This document shows positions 1-8,164 of a stretch of DNA of 46,703 nucleotides, one piece after another. The DNA lies in the IMG/VR virus record IMGVR_UViG_3300028146_000016, positions 1 through 46,703 of that record; one strand, 5' to 3'. A program made the translations under genes and the position numbers. The stretch comes from a virus. The notes under the pieces were generated by a model that saw only the letters and a list, made by a program, of their open reading frames with translations, was not told the DNA's origin and did not search any database. Within the stretch, counting starts at the first letter, position 1. Each line of letters starts with the position of its first letter.

Positions 1-310
1 GTACCAGAACGTCACCGGCTTCCTCCATCTCCTCCTCGGTCACGATGCAGCCGAGGCCGAAGGTCGCATTCGTCAGCCGAGTCGTCGGACCCTGCTGCTG
101 GGCGACAAACTCGATCGAGGCGCCCTGCTGCTTCAAGCGGGCAATGGGGAAGCCGGTGACGTTCTGGTACTCCTCGTACATCTTGTCCGACTTCACGGTC
201 GCGAACATCTTCGTATACGTCTTCGGATGCGCGCGGTAGGTCATGCCAAAAACTTCCTGCAGGCCAGGCCACCCGAGCTTGGGCAGTGTGCCGGTGTTGA
301 TGACGGCCAT
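1..310 (-). CDS. Major capsid (coat) protein, N-terminal part
   Basis: The first 103 codons of a coat protein run off the left edge. The start ATG (308-310) follows an AAAGGAG ribosome site at 7 nt. The product begins MAVINTGTLPKL and continues with a TGFPIARLKQQG-like stretch, which I recall from coat proteins of podoviruses and related phages. This stretch also lies at the expected place, downstream of portal and scaffold. The frame is open to the edge, and a long open frame on the same strand at 12-497 is its shadow. The subunit would form the icosahedral shell around the scaffold. The HK97-type fold is inferred and cannot be tested on this fragment. Confidence 0.75.
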   Translation of the reverse strand, partial: MAVINTGTLPKLGWPGLQEVFGMTYRAHPKTYTKMFATVKSDKMYEEYQNVTGFPIARLKQQGASIEFVAQQQGPTTRLTNATFGLGCIVTEEEMEEAGDVLV

Positions 311-322
311 GATCGGTCTCCT

Positions 323-940
323 TTACACGCCTAGCGTGCCGACGGATTTGAGTTCGTGGACATTCCAGGTCGCGTTCCAGATCGCGTAGGGGCCGTAGCC
401 GTTGCCGGGAATCTGCGCCAGGCCCATCAGCTTGACGATGAGGGTGGCGGTAACGTCGATGCTCGCCGAGGCGATCACGGTGGCCGAACTCGACCACGCG
501 GTAGGTCCACTAGCGATAGTCAGGCTCGCGTTTTTGTTGCACGAGGTTGCGATCTGCTTGGTCGTGGTCGCATCGCCCTGAACTTGGAAGATTCCCATCG
601 GATCATCCCAAATCATGGCGTAGTAGTCACGGGTCTTGGTCGCCGGAATGTTCGTGGCGGACAAATCCAACGGTGGGGTGCCCTGCAGGCTGGGATTGTT
701 CCAGTTGGCGGGGTAGGCGCCGAGAAAGATGCCGCGTGGGGTTTCAGTCCCAGCGGTCCCGCGAATCACTGCGGGTACACCGTTGGTGTCACCGCCCGCA
801 GCAGAGAGCACCATGTCGCCGATCTGGTATTGGTTGGGGTCGGAGGAAACGATGTAGTAAGTGTTGACCTGGTTCGGCCAGTTGCCGGCCCCGAGGCTGC
901 GGACGGGCCGCAAGCCGAAGGGCGAGTTGAGGTTCGCCAT
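323..940 (-). CDS. Head structural protein, decoration-like
   Basis: This 205-aa protein starts MANLNSPFGLRPVRSLG, an opening I recall from conserved phage proteins encoded beside coat genes. It is rich in Gly, Thr and Ala, has no membrane segment, and has an SPFGLRP start followed by beta-rich sequence. The start is supported by AGGAGCG 6-7 nt upstream. It ends 12 nt before the coat start, so the two are probably co-translated in quantity. The decoration or head-stabilising role is inferred from position only. Confidence 0.6.
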   Translation of the reverse strand: MANLNSPFGLRPVRSLGAGNWPNQVNTYYIVSSDPNQYQIGDMVLSAAGGDTNGVPAVIRGTAGTETPRGIFLGAYPANWNNPSLQGTPPLDLSATNIPATKTRDYYAMIWDDPMGIFQVQGDATTTKQIATSCNKNASLTIASGPTAWSSSATVIASASIDVTATLIVKLMGLAQIPGNGYGPYAIWNATWNVHELKSVGTLGV

Positions 941-949
941 AGAGCGCTC

Positions 950-1696
950 CTAGCGATAGAGCTTGGTGTTGATCTCGATCGGCGGCAGGGCCGAGCCGGG
1001 CTGGGCCGTGTAGCGTCGATCACCGGGTTTTGCGTTCAGCGTCCCGGCGGTCATCGCCTGCTCGATGCGCTGGTGGTGCTTCTCGAACTCTAGCTTTTGC
1101 CGCTGATGCAATTCCCTCGGAATCTTCATCAGCCAGCCCCTCGTCGGAGGGACCAGATTGGGGTTCATGATGTAACTGACGTTCGACCCCAGATCGTTGC
1201 CGCCGATGACGGTATCGGCCATGATGACTTCGTCGTGCGTGACATGACTCCAGCCGCTGCGATGCGCCATTGCTATAGTGATGCCGGTATTGCCAGGATC
1301 GTTGAACCAGTACAGGTCGTAGCCGGGGATGGGATCGGTGATGCTGCCGTTGCGTCCCATGACGGTGAGCTTTTGCATCCGGCCGTCGAACAGGCTATGC
1401 ACGAACTCGTCGGGCAGATCTTCTTCCGAACTCACTCGGTCGGAGAGCGTTCGCTGCGCGGTTTCAGCAGCCATCGCGCTGACGTCGGCCTCGGGCAGGA
1501 ATGACGGCGACGGCTCGGGGCCGAAGACGTTCGGCGCCTGCGGCGGCGGGATCTGGCCGGCGTCGCGACGACCCGCGCGTGCCTTCGGCGGGGCGACCTC
1601 GGGATGCGCGGCCAGGTATTCGGCCCGCAGCCGGTTCCACTGTGATTGGGGCTTGCCCTTGTAGACGTCGCGCATCCAGTTGACTTTGGTCGCCAT
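950..1696 (-). CDS. Conserved phage structural-module protein
   Basis: A 248-aa protein of unknown function between scaffold and the putative decoration gene. The N-terminal 60 residues are basic and Pro-rich. The central part (about residues 105-190) has many aromatic and Gly residues. The C-terminus is charged, and I recognise no catalytic motif. The start has GGAGATAAGCG just before the ATG. It is 3 nt from the scaffold stop and 9 nt from the next start, so it belongs to the head operon. A minor head component or assembly factor is possible, but this is only a guess from position. Confidence 0.6.
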   Translation of the reverse strand: MATKVNWMRDVYKGKPQSQWNRLRAEYLAAHPEVAPPKARAGRRDAGQIPPPQAPNVFGPEPSPSFLPEADVSAMAAETAQRTLSDRVSSEEDLPDEFVHSLFDGRMQKLTVMGRNGSITDPIPGYDLYWFNDPGNTGITIAMAHRSGWSHVTHDEVIMADTVIGGNDLGSNVSYIMNPNLVPPTRGWLMKIPRELHQRQKLEFEKHHQRIEQAMTAGTLNAKPGDRRYTAQPGSALPPIEINTKLYR

Positions 1697-1699
1697 CGC

Positions 1700-2602
1700 T
1701 TATCTCCGGAAATACTGGCTGGGGTTGGCGGCGCAGTTCCTGAGGATCGCCTCTTTCGAGAGCCCCGGCACGCTGTCGAGCATCTGCTCCAGCACTTCCT
1801 TGGCCTCGGGCTTCAAGTCGTTCCAAGTACGGATGTTGCCGCGTGCGCTGCCGTTGGCGCCGCCCGCCTCGGCCATCGACACCCGGCCGGGCAGGCGCCC
1901 GAACTTGTCGGGAAAGATGCGTTTGACCAAATCCGCCGCCTCGTCCAGCATCTCGCGGCCGACCAAGGTGGAGCCGTCCTCGCGCAGATTCTTGACTTCG
2001 CGAAACAGGCGGCGGCCCAAGCGCTCGTCGTTCCTGAACTGCGGGTTGTCGGCGGTGAACTCGTTCCAGATCCGGTCGGCCTCGGGATTGACCTGAATTT
2101 GCGGCGCGGCGGGCTTCTCTCTGCCGACGGCGGCCTCGACCATTTCCGACTGGAGTTGAGCGGCGCGCTCGTGGTCGCCTTCCTCCAGCGCCTGCTTCAA
2201 CTGCAGCTTGCGGGTTTCCTTGCCTAGCTCCTCGCGCTGCTTGTCGCGCTCCCCGCGCTCGGCGAGGAGGGCGTCGACTTGGCTCTGCAGCGTCTGCAGT
2301 TGGGTGCGCAGAGTGCGATTCTCCTTGCGCACCAGAGGCAGTACACGGTTGCCGCTGTCGACCCACGCGCGGGCGTCCTTCCACTTGGCGGGGTCGCCCT
2401 GATATTCGGACTGCGGCTTCCAGCCCATCTCGCGGGCTTCAGAGATGAGCGCTTCATCAGCCAGTGGCGCAGCAGACTCTTCGGCTGCCGCATCTGCACC
2501 TTGCGGTGGGGATGGGTCCTCATTTTCGATCACCACGCTCGGCTCCGGTGGGATTTCCACATTGCCGCTGTCTTTGGCTTGGTCTAGGACTGGGTCGGCC
2601 AT
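1700..2602 (-). CDS. Scaffolding protein
   Basis: A 300-aa, highly charged protein with an acidic Pro/Glu-rich N-terminus (residues 15-55) and a long predicted coiled coil (about 90-165, with KENRTLRTQLQTLQSQ and Gln/Glu/Arg heptads). A more compact basic C-terminus ends NPSQYFRR. Size, composition and the place between portal and coat fit phage scaffolds, which organise coat subunits during procapsid assembly and then leave. The basic C-terminus would be the coat-binding end by analogy with P22 gp8. The start follows CGGAGACGATC. No protease domain is seen. Confidence 0.75.
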   Translation of the reverse strand: MADPVLDQAKDSGNVEIPPEPSVVIENEDPSPPQGADAAAEESAAPLADEALISEAREMGWKPQSEYQGDPAKWKDARAWVDSGNRVLPLVRKENRTLRTQLQTLQSQVDALLAERGERDKQREELGKETRKLQLKQALEEGDHERAAQLQSEMVEAAVGREKPAAPQIQVNPEADRIWNEFTADNPQFRNDERLGRRLFREVKNLREDGSTLVGREMLDEAADLVKRIFPDKFGRLPGRVSMAEAGGANGSARGNIRTWNDLKPEAKEVLEQMLDSVPGLSKEAILRNCAANPSQYFRR

Positions 2603-2646
2603 GATCGTCTCCGTTTATACCTAACTTGGGGGATAGTCAATTCGGC

Positions 2647-3099
2647 TTATGCCGCCTGGCTATCGTTGACCCCGAACACTTCGGCGCTCGACTGCGCGCC
2701 GCGGATGATGGAGTCGGGCATCCTGGTCGCCTTGCCGATGACGTCGCGAGCCTTCATGATCCAGTAGTCCTTCCCATCGACCGGAAACTTGCAGCCGCTG
2801 TAGCGCTGAAAGAGGACCAGATCGCCGACGTTGATGCCCGCGAGTTCCGGACACAGGTGGCAGGTATTGCCCATCGCCAGCACGGTGCCGATCTGCTGGG
2901 CGAGCATTTCCTTGTCGACACTCTGGTCGGCGAGGATGATGCCTCCGGCGCTGGTTTTCTTGACCTGCGCCGGTTCAATCAACACTCGATCGGCGGTCGG
3001 CAACAAACCGCTGTGGTTGATCGGCTCGGGCTTGAGCGCGGCGGGATTCCACGCCGGCAGTTCCATGCTGTCGGTGCCGTCAGGCTGGTGCAGGTGCAT
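2647..3099 (-). CDS. GroES-like co-chaperonin
   Basis: 150 aa, of which about residues 33-120 show the GroES pattern: LLPTADRVLIEP, then AGGIILAD, IGTVLAMG, VGDLVLFQRYSG and a closing VDGKDYWIMKARDVIG. The flexible GGIIL stretch corresponds to the GroES mobile loop that docks on GroEL. Two Cys lie in the CHLC insertion after residue 75. It lies between the portal-side genes and the scaffold, as do phage co-chaperonins needed for coat folding. It should cap the host GroEL while the coat protein folds. The start has CGGAGAAAGCG. It overlaps the preceding gene by 20 nt. Confidence 0.85.
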   Translation of the reverse strand: MHLHQPDGTDSMELPAWNPAALKPEPINHSGLLPTADRVLIEPAQVKKTSAGGIILADQSVDKEMLAQQIGTVLAMGNTCHLCPELAGINVGDLVLFQRYSGCKFPVDGKDYWIMKARDVIGKATRMPDSIIRGAQSSAEVFGVNDSQAA

Positions 3100-3343
3100 C
3101 GCTTTCTCCGGTCTCGATGTTCTCGATTTCCTGAATGATCTTCATCTTGGCGTTCACCTCGCCCAGCGCCGCGGCGTTCATCTGCACCGACTCGTCGATG
3201 GACAGCACGTTGATGAACTGCCTATTGCACCATTGCTCCTGATCCGTTTGCACCGCCTGGCGCAGCAATTGCAGGAACGCCTGCGTTTGCGGGTGGTGCT
3301 TCCACTCGACCCATTCCGGCGTGGTCATTTCCAGCATCGCCAT
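3080..3343 (-). CDS. Small protein overlapping the portal gene
   Basis: An 87-aa protein of unknown function. It begins MAMLEMTTPEWVEWKHHPQT and contains a likely helical middle (FLQLLRQAVQTDQEQW, then NAKMKIIQEIENIE). Its first 40 codons are read in a different frame from the end of the portal gene (shared 3222-3343), and its last 20 nt overlap the GroES-like gene. The helix-forming composition and a WxxHPxTQ-type start are features I recall from small proteins encoded next to portals in podoviruses. A head-assembly role is inferred. Confidence 0.65.
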   Translation of the reverse strand: MAMLEMTTPEWVEWKHHPQTQAFLQLLRQAVQTDQEQWCNRQFINVLSIDESVQMNAAALGEVNAKMKIIQEIENIETGESDAPAPA

Positions 3344-5453
3344 TCATCTTCTCCGCGTGGCCCATCAGGCTGTCGATCAGTTTCATGATCCGGTCCTGGC
3401 GCTTCGATTCGCTCTCGATCTCGGCGAACAGCATCTTGATCAGCGGGTCGGTCTTGGCCACCTGCGCCTCGACCAGCAGTTTCACCGTCTCGGCCTGCAT
3501 CTTCTCGACCTTGGCCCGCGACTCGGCCAATTCCATTTGCAGCGTGAGCTTGAATTCCATCTGCTTGCTTTGGAGCTCGGTCTGCTTCAACTGCACCAGC
3601 GCCGCCTTGTTCTGGGCCTCGATCATCTTTGGATTGGGCATCGGCGGGAAGTCGGCGCCGGGCTGCGTCTGCCCGTTCGGGCCTTGCGTCGTCGGTGGCG
3701 GCATGATCTCCTCGTAGCCGCTGATGTGCATGGCGGTGTAGAGACGCTTGAGCGCCTTGTACTTGTTGTGACCGGGCAACTGGAAGGCGTTGCTGACGAG
3801 CAATTTGGCTTGGTCAATCCGTTGCGTATCGCTGACGACGTGCGGATCGGCGGCGGGAAAAACCGTGAGGCCCATGCTGCGGTAGTCGTCGATGCTGATG
3901 AGGCCGTCGCGCTTCAACTGCGGGTAGGCGACGTCGGCCTCGAGGAACAGCTCGTCGTTCCTCGCCTGAATTCGGTAGTCGTTCCGCTCCGCCCGCCAGG
4001 TGCGCTTGAAGATGGCGTTGTAGACCCGGGCGCCATTCTCGTTCATGGTACGCGCGGTTTCGGCCGGGGTGTTCTGGCCGACGTTCTCACCCACCTGCAT
4101 CTCGGTGGCGGAAACGATGCGCTCGGCATACTGGACCAGGAAGCCGATCAATTGCATCAGCAATTGCGGCGGTTCGCCGGTGGGCAGCGGGAAGATTTGC
4201 TTGCGGATGTCGTCGCCCGGCGCGTCGACCGGCTTCCACTCGTTGGGGGCGAAGGACATGGCGCCGCCCTTGCCCTTGAAGCCGCGCCCGAGGAAGCCGC
4301 CGCCGAGCGCCTTCATCGTGCCCTGGTCGAAGATCAGGTTGAAGCCGGTGTTGACCGATTCGTTGATCGGACCAAGAAGGGCGCCCATGCCGAGATCGTA
4401 GAAGCCACCGTCCGGTGACGGAATGAAGCCGTACTTGGTGTAGAACTCGACCGGGTCAATGTGGTAGACCTTCGGCCCCGCCTTCCACTCCTTGCTGCCG
4501 AAAGAATGGCCCTGCACGTTCTTGATGCCCGATGGCAGGTAGCGGGCGACGATGCGGTAGACGGTGCCGGAGCCGACGTCGAAGGTGACGATGTAGGGCT
4601 CCTGATAACCGTCACCGTCCAAGTCGAGCTTGCAGTACTGCTCGGCGGTATAGAACGGCGTGACGGCATCCTCGGCCATCGCCCGGATGCCCTGGCGCTC
4701 GTCCATCGCCTCTTTCTGCAAATCCGCAGTCTGAGCTTGAGCGTCGGGCACGATGGTCGGCCGCTTGGAGTTGCCGGTATGGGCCTTGTCGTCTTCGGGC
4801 AGATTGACGTCGCGGAAGCGCTTGTCGACAATCCTCTGGCGGATGTCGTTCTGGGAGAGGTAGTACGTTTCGGTGTACCGCTCCGCGGAGGCGATGTCGC
4901 GGGTCCAGTAGTTGACGACGAAGTTGCGCGGCAGCACGAGGCGCGTCGCCTGCCGCCCCTTGGCCGGGTCGAACAGGCGCTTCTTGAAGGCGCACCCGGC
5001 GATGGCTTGAACCAGCAGGAGCTTGTCCTGCTCCTCCTCCCAGCCGAGGTCCTGCTCCAGATTCTGCCAACTCATGTGGGCGCTAACGCGCTCGGCCAGC
5101 GCCGCCTTCCTGCCATCGGGGTCGGGGCCGAAGATTTTCGCCTTCACCAGCTCGGTGCCGGGCACCAGCGCCGGGTACGCTCGCGCCTGGTACTGCATGG
5201 CGGCGACGGTGACCAGGGGAAACTTGACGTTGCTCGCATTCATCCACGGCCAGGTCTTTTGCTTCACCACTTGCAGCGCCAGTTCCATCGCCTGGGCGTT
5301 GCGCTCGTCCCACTCGGCGCGGCTCGACAAGTCGGTGCGCAGGCCCTCGGCGGCGGTCGTCCCGATCTCCGTGATCTGCTCGTCGGTGAGCAGCGAACAC
5401 ACATTCGGGGCGGCGACGAGGTCGTCGAGCGACGGGTACTTGGGGGCGGTCAT
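3222..5453 (-). CDS. Portal protein
   Basis: A 743-aa protein directly downstream of the terminase genes, in the size range of P22-type portals. Visible portal-like features include WPWMNASNVKFPLV near residue 68, FVVNYWTRDI near 180, and EMQVGENVGQNTPAETARTM near 460. A long Gln/Lys/Glu-rich helical region follows (about 610-700), as expected of the portal barrel. The dodecamer would sit at one vertex, admit DNA during packaging and hold the tail adaptor. Its ATG overlaps the stop of the small upstream gene (ATGA). Its last 122 nt also code for the next gene in another frame. Confidence 0.85.
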   Translation of the reverse strand: MTAPKYPSLDDLVAAPNVCSLLTDEQITEIGTTAAEGLRTDLSSRAEWDERNAQAMELALQVVKQKTWPWMNASNVKFPLVTVAAMQYQARAYPALVPGTELVKAKIFGPDPDGRKAALAERVSAHMSWQNLEQDLGWEEEQDKLLLVQAIAGCAFKKRLFDPAKGRQATRLVLPRNFVVNYWTRDIASAERYTETYYLSQNDIRQRIVDKRFRDVNLPEDDKAHTGNSKRPTIVPDAQAQTADLQKEAMDERQGIRAMAEDAVTPFYTAEQYCKLDLDGDGYQEPYIVTFDVGSGTVYRIVARYLPSGIKNVQGHSFGSKEWKAGPKVYHIDPVEFYTKYGFIPSPDGGFYDLGMGALLGPINESVNTGFNLIFDQGTMKALGGGFLGRGFKGKGGAMSFAPNEWKPVDAPGDDIRKQIFPLPTGEPPQLLMQLIGFLVQYAERIVSATEMQVGENVGQNTPAETARTMNENGARVYNAIFKRTWRAERNDYRIQARNDELFLEADVAYPQLKRDGLISIDDYRSMGLTVFPAADPHVVSDTQRIDQAKLLVSNAFQLPGHNKYKALKRLYTAMHISGYEEIMPPPTTQGPNGQTQPGADFPPMPNPKMIEAQNKAALVQLKQTELQSKQMEFKLTLQMELAESRAKVEKMQAETVKLLVEAQVAKTDPLIKMLFAEIESESKRQDRIMKLIDSLMGHAEKMNGDAGNDHAGMGRVEAPPANAGVPAIAAPGGANGSGAMVQ

Positions 5454-5638
5454 TTGAGTTGCGGCACGAAGGCCGGGTCGTCCATCGTAGCGGCGCCGCG
5501 CAGTTCCTGCTTGACCGCATCGCTGAGACCGTTGGCGAGGAAGCCGGCGAGAAAAATGCGCCGGTCGCGGAACGTCACCTCCCCGCCGCCGAAGGTGCGG
5601 ATCGCCTCGTCCATCGCTTTCAGCGCGGCAGCGTCCAT
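5450..5638 (-). CDS. Small protein between HNH gene and portal
   Basis: A 62-aa protein of unknown function beginning MDAAALKAMDEAIRTFGGGEV, mostly helical and amphipathic, with an FLAGFLANGL stretch. The stop TGA overlaps the portal ATG, so it is probably translated with the portal. It may originally have followed TerL directly before the HNH gene arrived. Confidence 0.6.
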   Translation of the reverse strand: MDAAALKAMDEAIRTFGGGEVTFRDRRIFLAGFLANGLSDAVKQELRGAATMDDPAFVPQLK

Positions 5639-5639
5639 G

Positions 5640-6122
5640 TCAATACACCAGTTCCTCGACCAATTTGGTCGCTTTGCGCCAGTTTTCCTGCGCCGGAATC
5701 ACACGCACGTTCCACGGGACATTCAATCCACAGACCTTGGACGAACCGATCGGAACGATGTGGTCGCGATGCCAACGAAAGCCCATGACTTTCGTTCTTT
5801 GTTTGGCAAGGGCTGACGCTTCAGCCAGCATGAAATAATCGCCTTCGGTCAGCCAAGAGGGTGTGGCAATCCGAGTGCGTCCGCGATAGCGCTCGGCGCG
5901 CTCGATTGCCTTGTGCGGATAACGCTCACGATACCGGGCGGCCTCTTCCCGGCTCTTGCGCTTGCCTTTGGCCCGATACTCGCGCACCCGACGATGATTG
6001 CAATCGAGACAAAGTGTGTCGATGCCATCCGAAAACGCTCGGTTGCTGACGAATTGCGACTTGTGCTTGACCACACCGCAGTCCCGGCATGGCCTGTTTT
6101 CTGGTTTGTCCTTACATTTCAT
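5640..6122 (-). CDS. HNH homing endonuclease
   Basis: A 160-aa protein. The N-terminus has paired cysteines (CRDC near residue 12, CLDC near 38) followed by a very basic linker (REYRAKGKRKSREEAARYRERY). The C-terminal half carries the HNH core: HRDHIVPI, then GLNVPWNVRVIPAQENWRKA, in which the His pair, Asn and following Asn are visible. Such enzymes nick or cut DNA and spread as free-standing genes. It sits between TerL and the portal-side genes, 8 nt after the TerL stop, consistent with insertion into the late operon. A second ATG lies 5 nt downstream in another frame. Confidence 0.85.
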   Translation of the reverse strand: MKCKDKPENRPCRDCGVVKHKSQFVSNRAFSDGIDTLCLDCNHRRVREYRAKGKRKSREEAARYRERYPHKAIERAERYRGRTRIATPSWLTEGDYFMLAEASALAKQRTKVMGFRWHRDHIVPIGSSKVCGLNVPWNVRVIPAQENWRKATKLVEELVY

Positions 6123-6130
6123 ATGGTTAT

Positions 6131-7594
6131 CTAGTAGCCGGTGACCTGTGAACGGCCGAGGGACAGATGCTCGCGGATTGCCTCCTCGCGCTCCTCCTCG
6201 TCCTCGTCCTCCACACTCAAGGGCGTGACCATGCGCGCCAAGCCGCGGCCGAGGATGCTGGAAGCATCGACCGCGTCGTCGTGGGTGCCGCGGTCGAACT
6301 GCAGCAGCTCCTCCTGATAGTCGGGGAACCAAACCGCGTCGCGGTCGTAGCGCACGGCGCGCGCCCGTGTTCGCGCCTGAAAGCTGCGGGCGCGGGTGCG
6401 CTTGTCGGTGGTGGAGGGGAGCGGCGTGAGATTGAGGAAGATGCCCTGGCCCTCGTTCACCTCGCGGCTTCTGACGTCGATGATCGGCCCCAGCGCGCGG
6501 TTCAAGACCCCGGCCTCGATGAACCACTCCACCGGCTCCCAGGTCTGCTGGACGGAAAACATCTCGTCGATGATCTCGTTGGCGTCCCACCGCCCGCGCC
6601 GCACGTCAACGATGTTGAGGAACCCGGCGGCGTCGAGCCCGCCGACCACGAACACGGTGAAGTCGCGCCGCTCGGCCGTGGAGATGGCGAAGTCGCTGCC
6701 GACGTAATACGTCAACCGCTGGCGGTCACAGTCCTCGGGGATCGGGGGGAAGTCCTCGGGGCGGAAGAAGCCGGAGGTCGCGTCGCGGGCGACGTTGCGA
6801 TACTCCATGTTGAAGCCGGCCAAGTCCCCGGCGTCGATGAAAGATTGTTTCAGTTTCAGCAACCGCGCTTGGCTGAACATCTGCGGCCACAGGATCGACT
6901 CGGCGGAAACGGTTTCGTCGCACGCCGAGTCGATGCGCCATTTCCAATCGGAAAGACGGGTGATGCGCATCAGGATCGAGTCCTGGTGCAGAATGGTGCC
7001 GACCACACGATTTAAGGTGTGGCGCCCGCCGACGGGAAGCAGCACCCGCATGAACCATTTCATCGCCTTGTCGCGCCGGCTCATGCTCTCGACCTGCTCG
7101 TCGTCCTCCATGTCATCGCCGAGAATGAGGTTCGGGCGGTTGGTGCCCCACGATTTCCCCCGCACTTTCTGCTCCATCCCCAGCGCGTACATCCGCATCT
7201 GGTAGCCGGAAGTGAACTCGGCGATGAAGTCGTTCTCGGTGTCCTTGACGAACCGGCGGAAGCCGAACACGTGCTTGATCTTCTCGTTGTCGGTGAGCGT
7301 CACCTTGGCTTGCTGCAGTTTCTCGCAAGCGAGTTCGTAGGTGCGGCTCACCTTGAACTGGAACGGGCAGATTTCAAACAGGCCGGCGGCCATGCCCCAG
7401 GCGTGATTGAGGCTAGTCGACTTGGTGTGCTCGCGCGGCCCCGCGATCATCACGTTGCGATCCGGCAGACAGAACATGGCCCACCACAGCCGCTGAAATT
7501 GCGGCGTCGGGTGCGGGTCCTCGTAGTCGGCGAGCAGGAAATCCTCGACAAAGCCCTCGATCAGTTGCGCGTCGAAGGGCTGGTCGAGTCTCAT
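6131..7594 (-). CDS. Terminase large subunit
   Basis: 487 aa with the two halves of a packaging motor. The ATPase part has a variant Walker A (GPREHTKST, residues 52-60) and Walker B (LILGDDMEDD, about 156-165). The RNase H-like nuclease part has acidic residues at GSDFAIS (D301), FIEAG (E360) and HDDAVDA (D439/D440). It pumps DNA through the portal and cuts the concatemer. The ATG overlaps the TerS stop. The acidic tail EDEDEEEREE (about 460-470) is a likely partner-binding segment. Confidence 0.93.
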   Translation of the reverse strand: MRLDQPFDAQLIEGFVEDFLLADYEDPHPTPQFQRLWWAMFCLPDRNVMIAGPREHTKSTSLNHAWGMAAGLFEICPFQFKVSRTYELACEKLQQAKVTLTDNEKIKHVFGFRRFVKDTENDFIAEFTSGYQMRMYALGMEQKVRGKSWGTNRPNLILGDDMEDDEQVESMSRRDKAMKWFMRVLLPVGGRHTLNRVVGTILHQDSILMRITRLSDWKWRIDSACDETVSAESILWPQMFSQARLLKLKQSFIDAGDLAGFNMEYRNVARDATSGFFRPEDFPPIPEDCDRQRLTYYVGSDFAISTAERRDFTVFVVGGLDAAGFLNIVDVRRGRWDANEIIDEMFSVQQTWEPVEWFIEAGVLNRALGPIIDVRSREVNEGQGIFLNLTPLPSTTDKRTRARSFQARTRARAVRYDRDAVWFPDYQEELLQFDRGTHDDAVDASSILGRGLARMVTPLSVEDEDEEEREEAIREHLSLGRSQVTGY

Positions 7595-8118
7595 TTGCTT
7601 GGGGTGACGTCGATGGGCGGCGACTGCCGGGCGCGATGGCGCAGCGCCTTGGCGAGCTCGTTCAAGTCCATGCGCCCATCCTGCGGCGGCTTGGAGTCGT
7701 CGATCTTCTCGATCCCGCGCTGGATCTCGGCCAGGCGGCTGGCGAGCGTGGCAAGAGTGAGCGCGGAGAGCTCACGGGTGTACTTCTCGCCCTCGCGGGT
7801 GTAGCCCACGTCGCCGTGGGCGATGCGGGCGTCGATCAGGTTGAGCGTCTGGGCGAGGCTGCGGGTCAAGCGCCCGCGCAGCAGGTCCTGCGCTTCCGGC
7901 AGCAGGTCCACCGCGAGGGCGCCCCAGAGCGGGGAGCGCTGCCAGCCTTCGGGAAAACCCTTGGTGACACCCAGGCGCTTGGCGAGGTTCTCGAACGATT
8001 CGCCCAGCAAGTAGTCGCGCACCGCGTCCTTCAACGCGGCGTCGGTGCAGGTCGCCGGCAGCCCCGGGGGACGCTCGCGCGCCTCGCCCTTATCCTCTAG
8101 CCTGACCACGTCACCCAT
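7591..8118 (-). CDS. Terminase small subunit (putative)
   Basis: A 175-aa protein immediately upstream of TerL with a 4-nt overlap. Residues about 28-60 resemble a helix-turn-helix (DYLLGESFENLAKRLGVTKG). Residues 75-145 look like a helical oligomerisation region, and the C-terminus is basic. This layout is usual for small terminases, which recognise the packaging site and load TerL. The assignment rests on position and architecture. A sigma-70-like promoter places the predicted mRNA start about 2 nt before the ATG, so translation may be leaderless. Confidence 0.7.
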   Translation of the reverse strand: MGDVVRLEDKGEARERPPGLPATCTDAALKDAVRDYLLGESFENLAKRLGVTKGFPEGWQRSPLWGALAVDLLPEAQDLLRGRLTRSLAQTLNLIDARIAHGDVGYTREGEKYTRELSALTLATLASRLAEIQRGIEKIDDSKPPQDGRMDLNELAKALRHRARQSPPIDVTPSK

Positions 8119-8126
8119 AACGGGGC

Positions 8127-8155
8127 GTTATAGCCCCCACCGACAGTGAAGTCAA
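8127..8155 (-). promoter_or_regulatory. Predicted late promoter for the head operon
   Basis: On the minus strand, TTGACT (8155-8150) is followed after exactly 17 bp by TATAAC (8132-8127). Both differ from the sigma-70 consensus by one base. The start of transcription would fall near 8120, beside the TerS ATG at 8118. Confidence 0.55.
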
Positions 8156-8164
8156 TGCGTTATG

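Noticed and set aside
5861-6134. Plus-strand frames opposite the HNH gene, with hydrophobic stretches
   Set aside because: The minus-strand HNH motifs explain the region. The plus-strand frames lack starts with ribosome sites.
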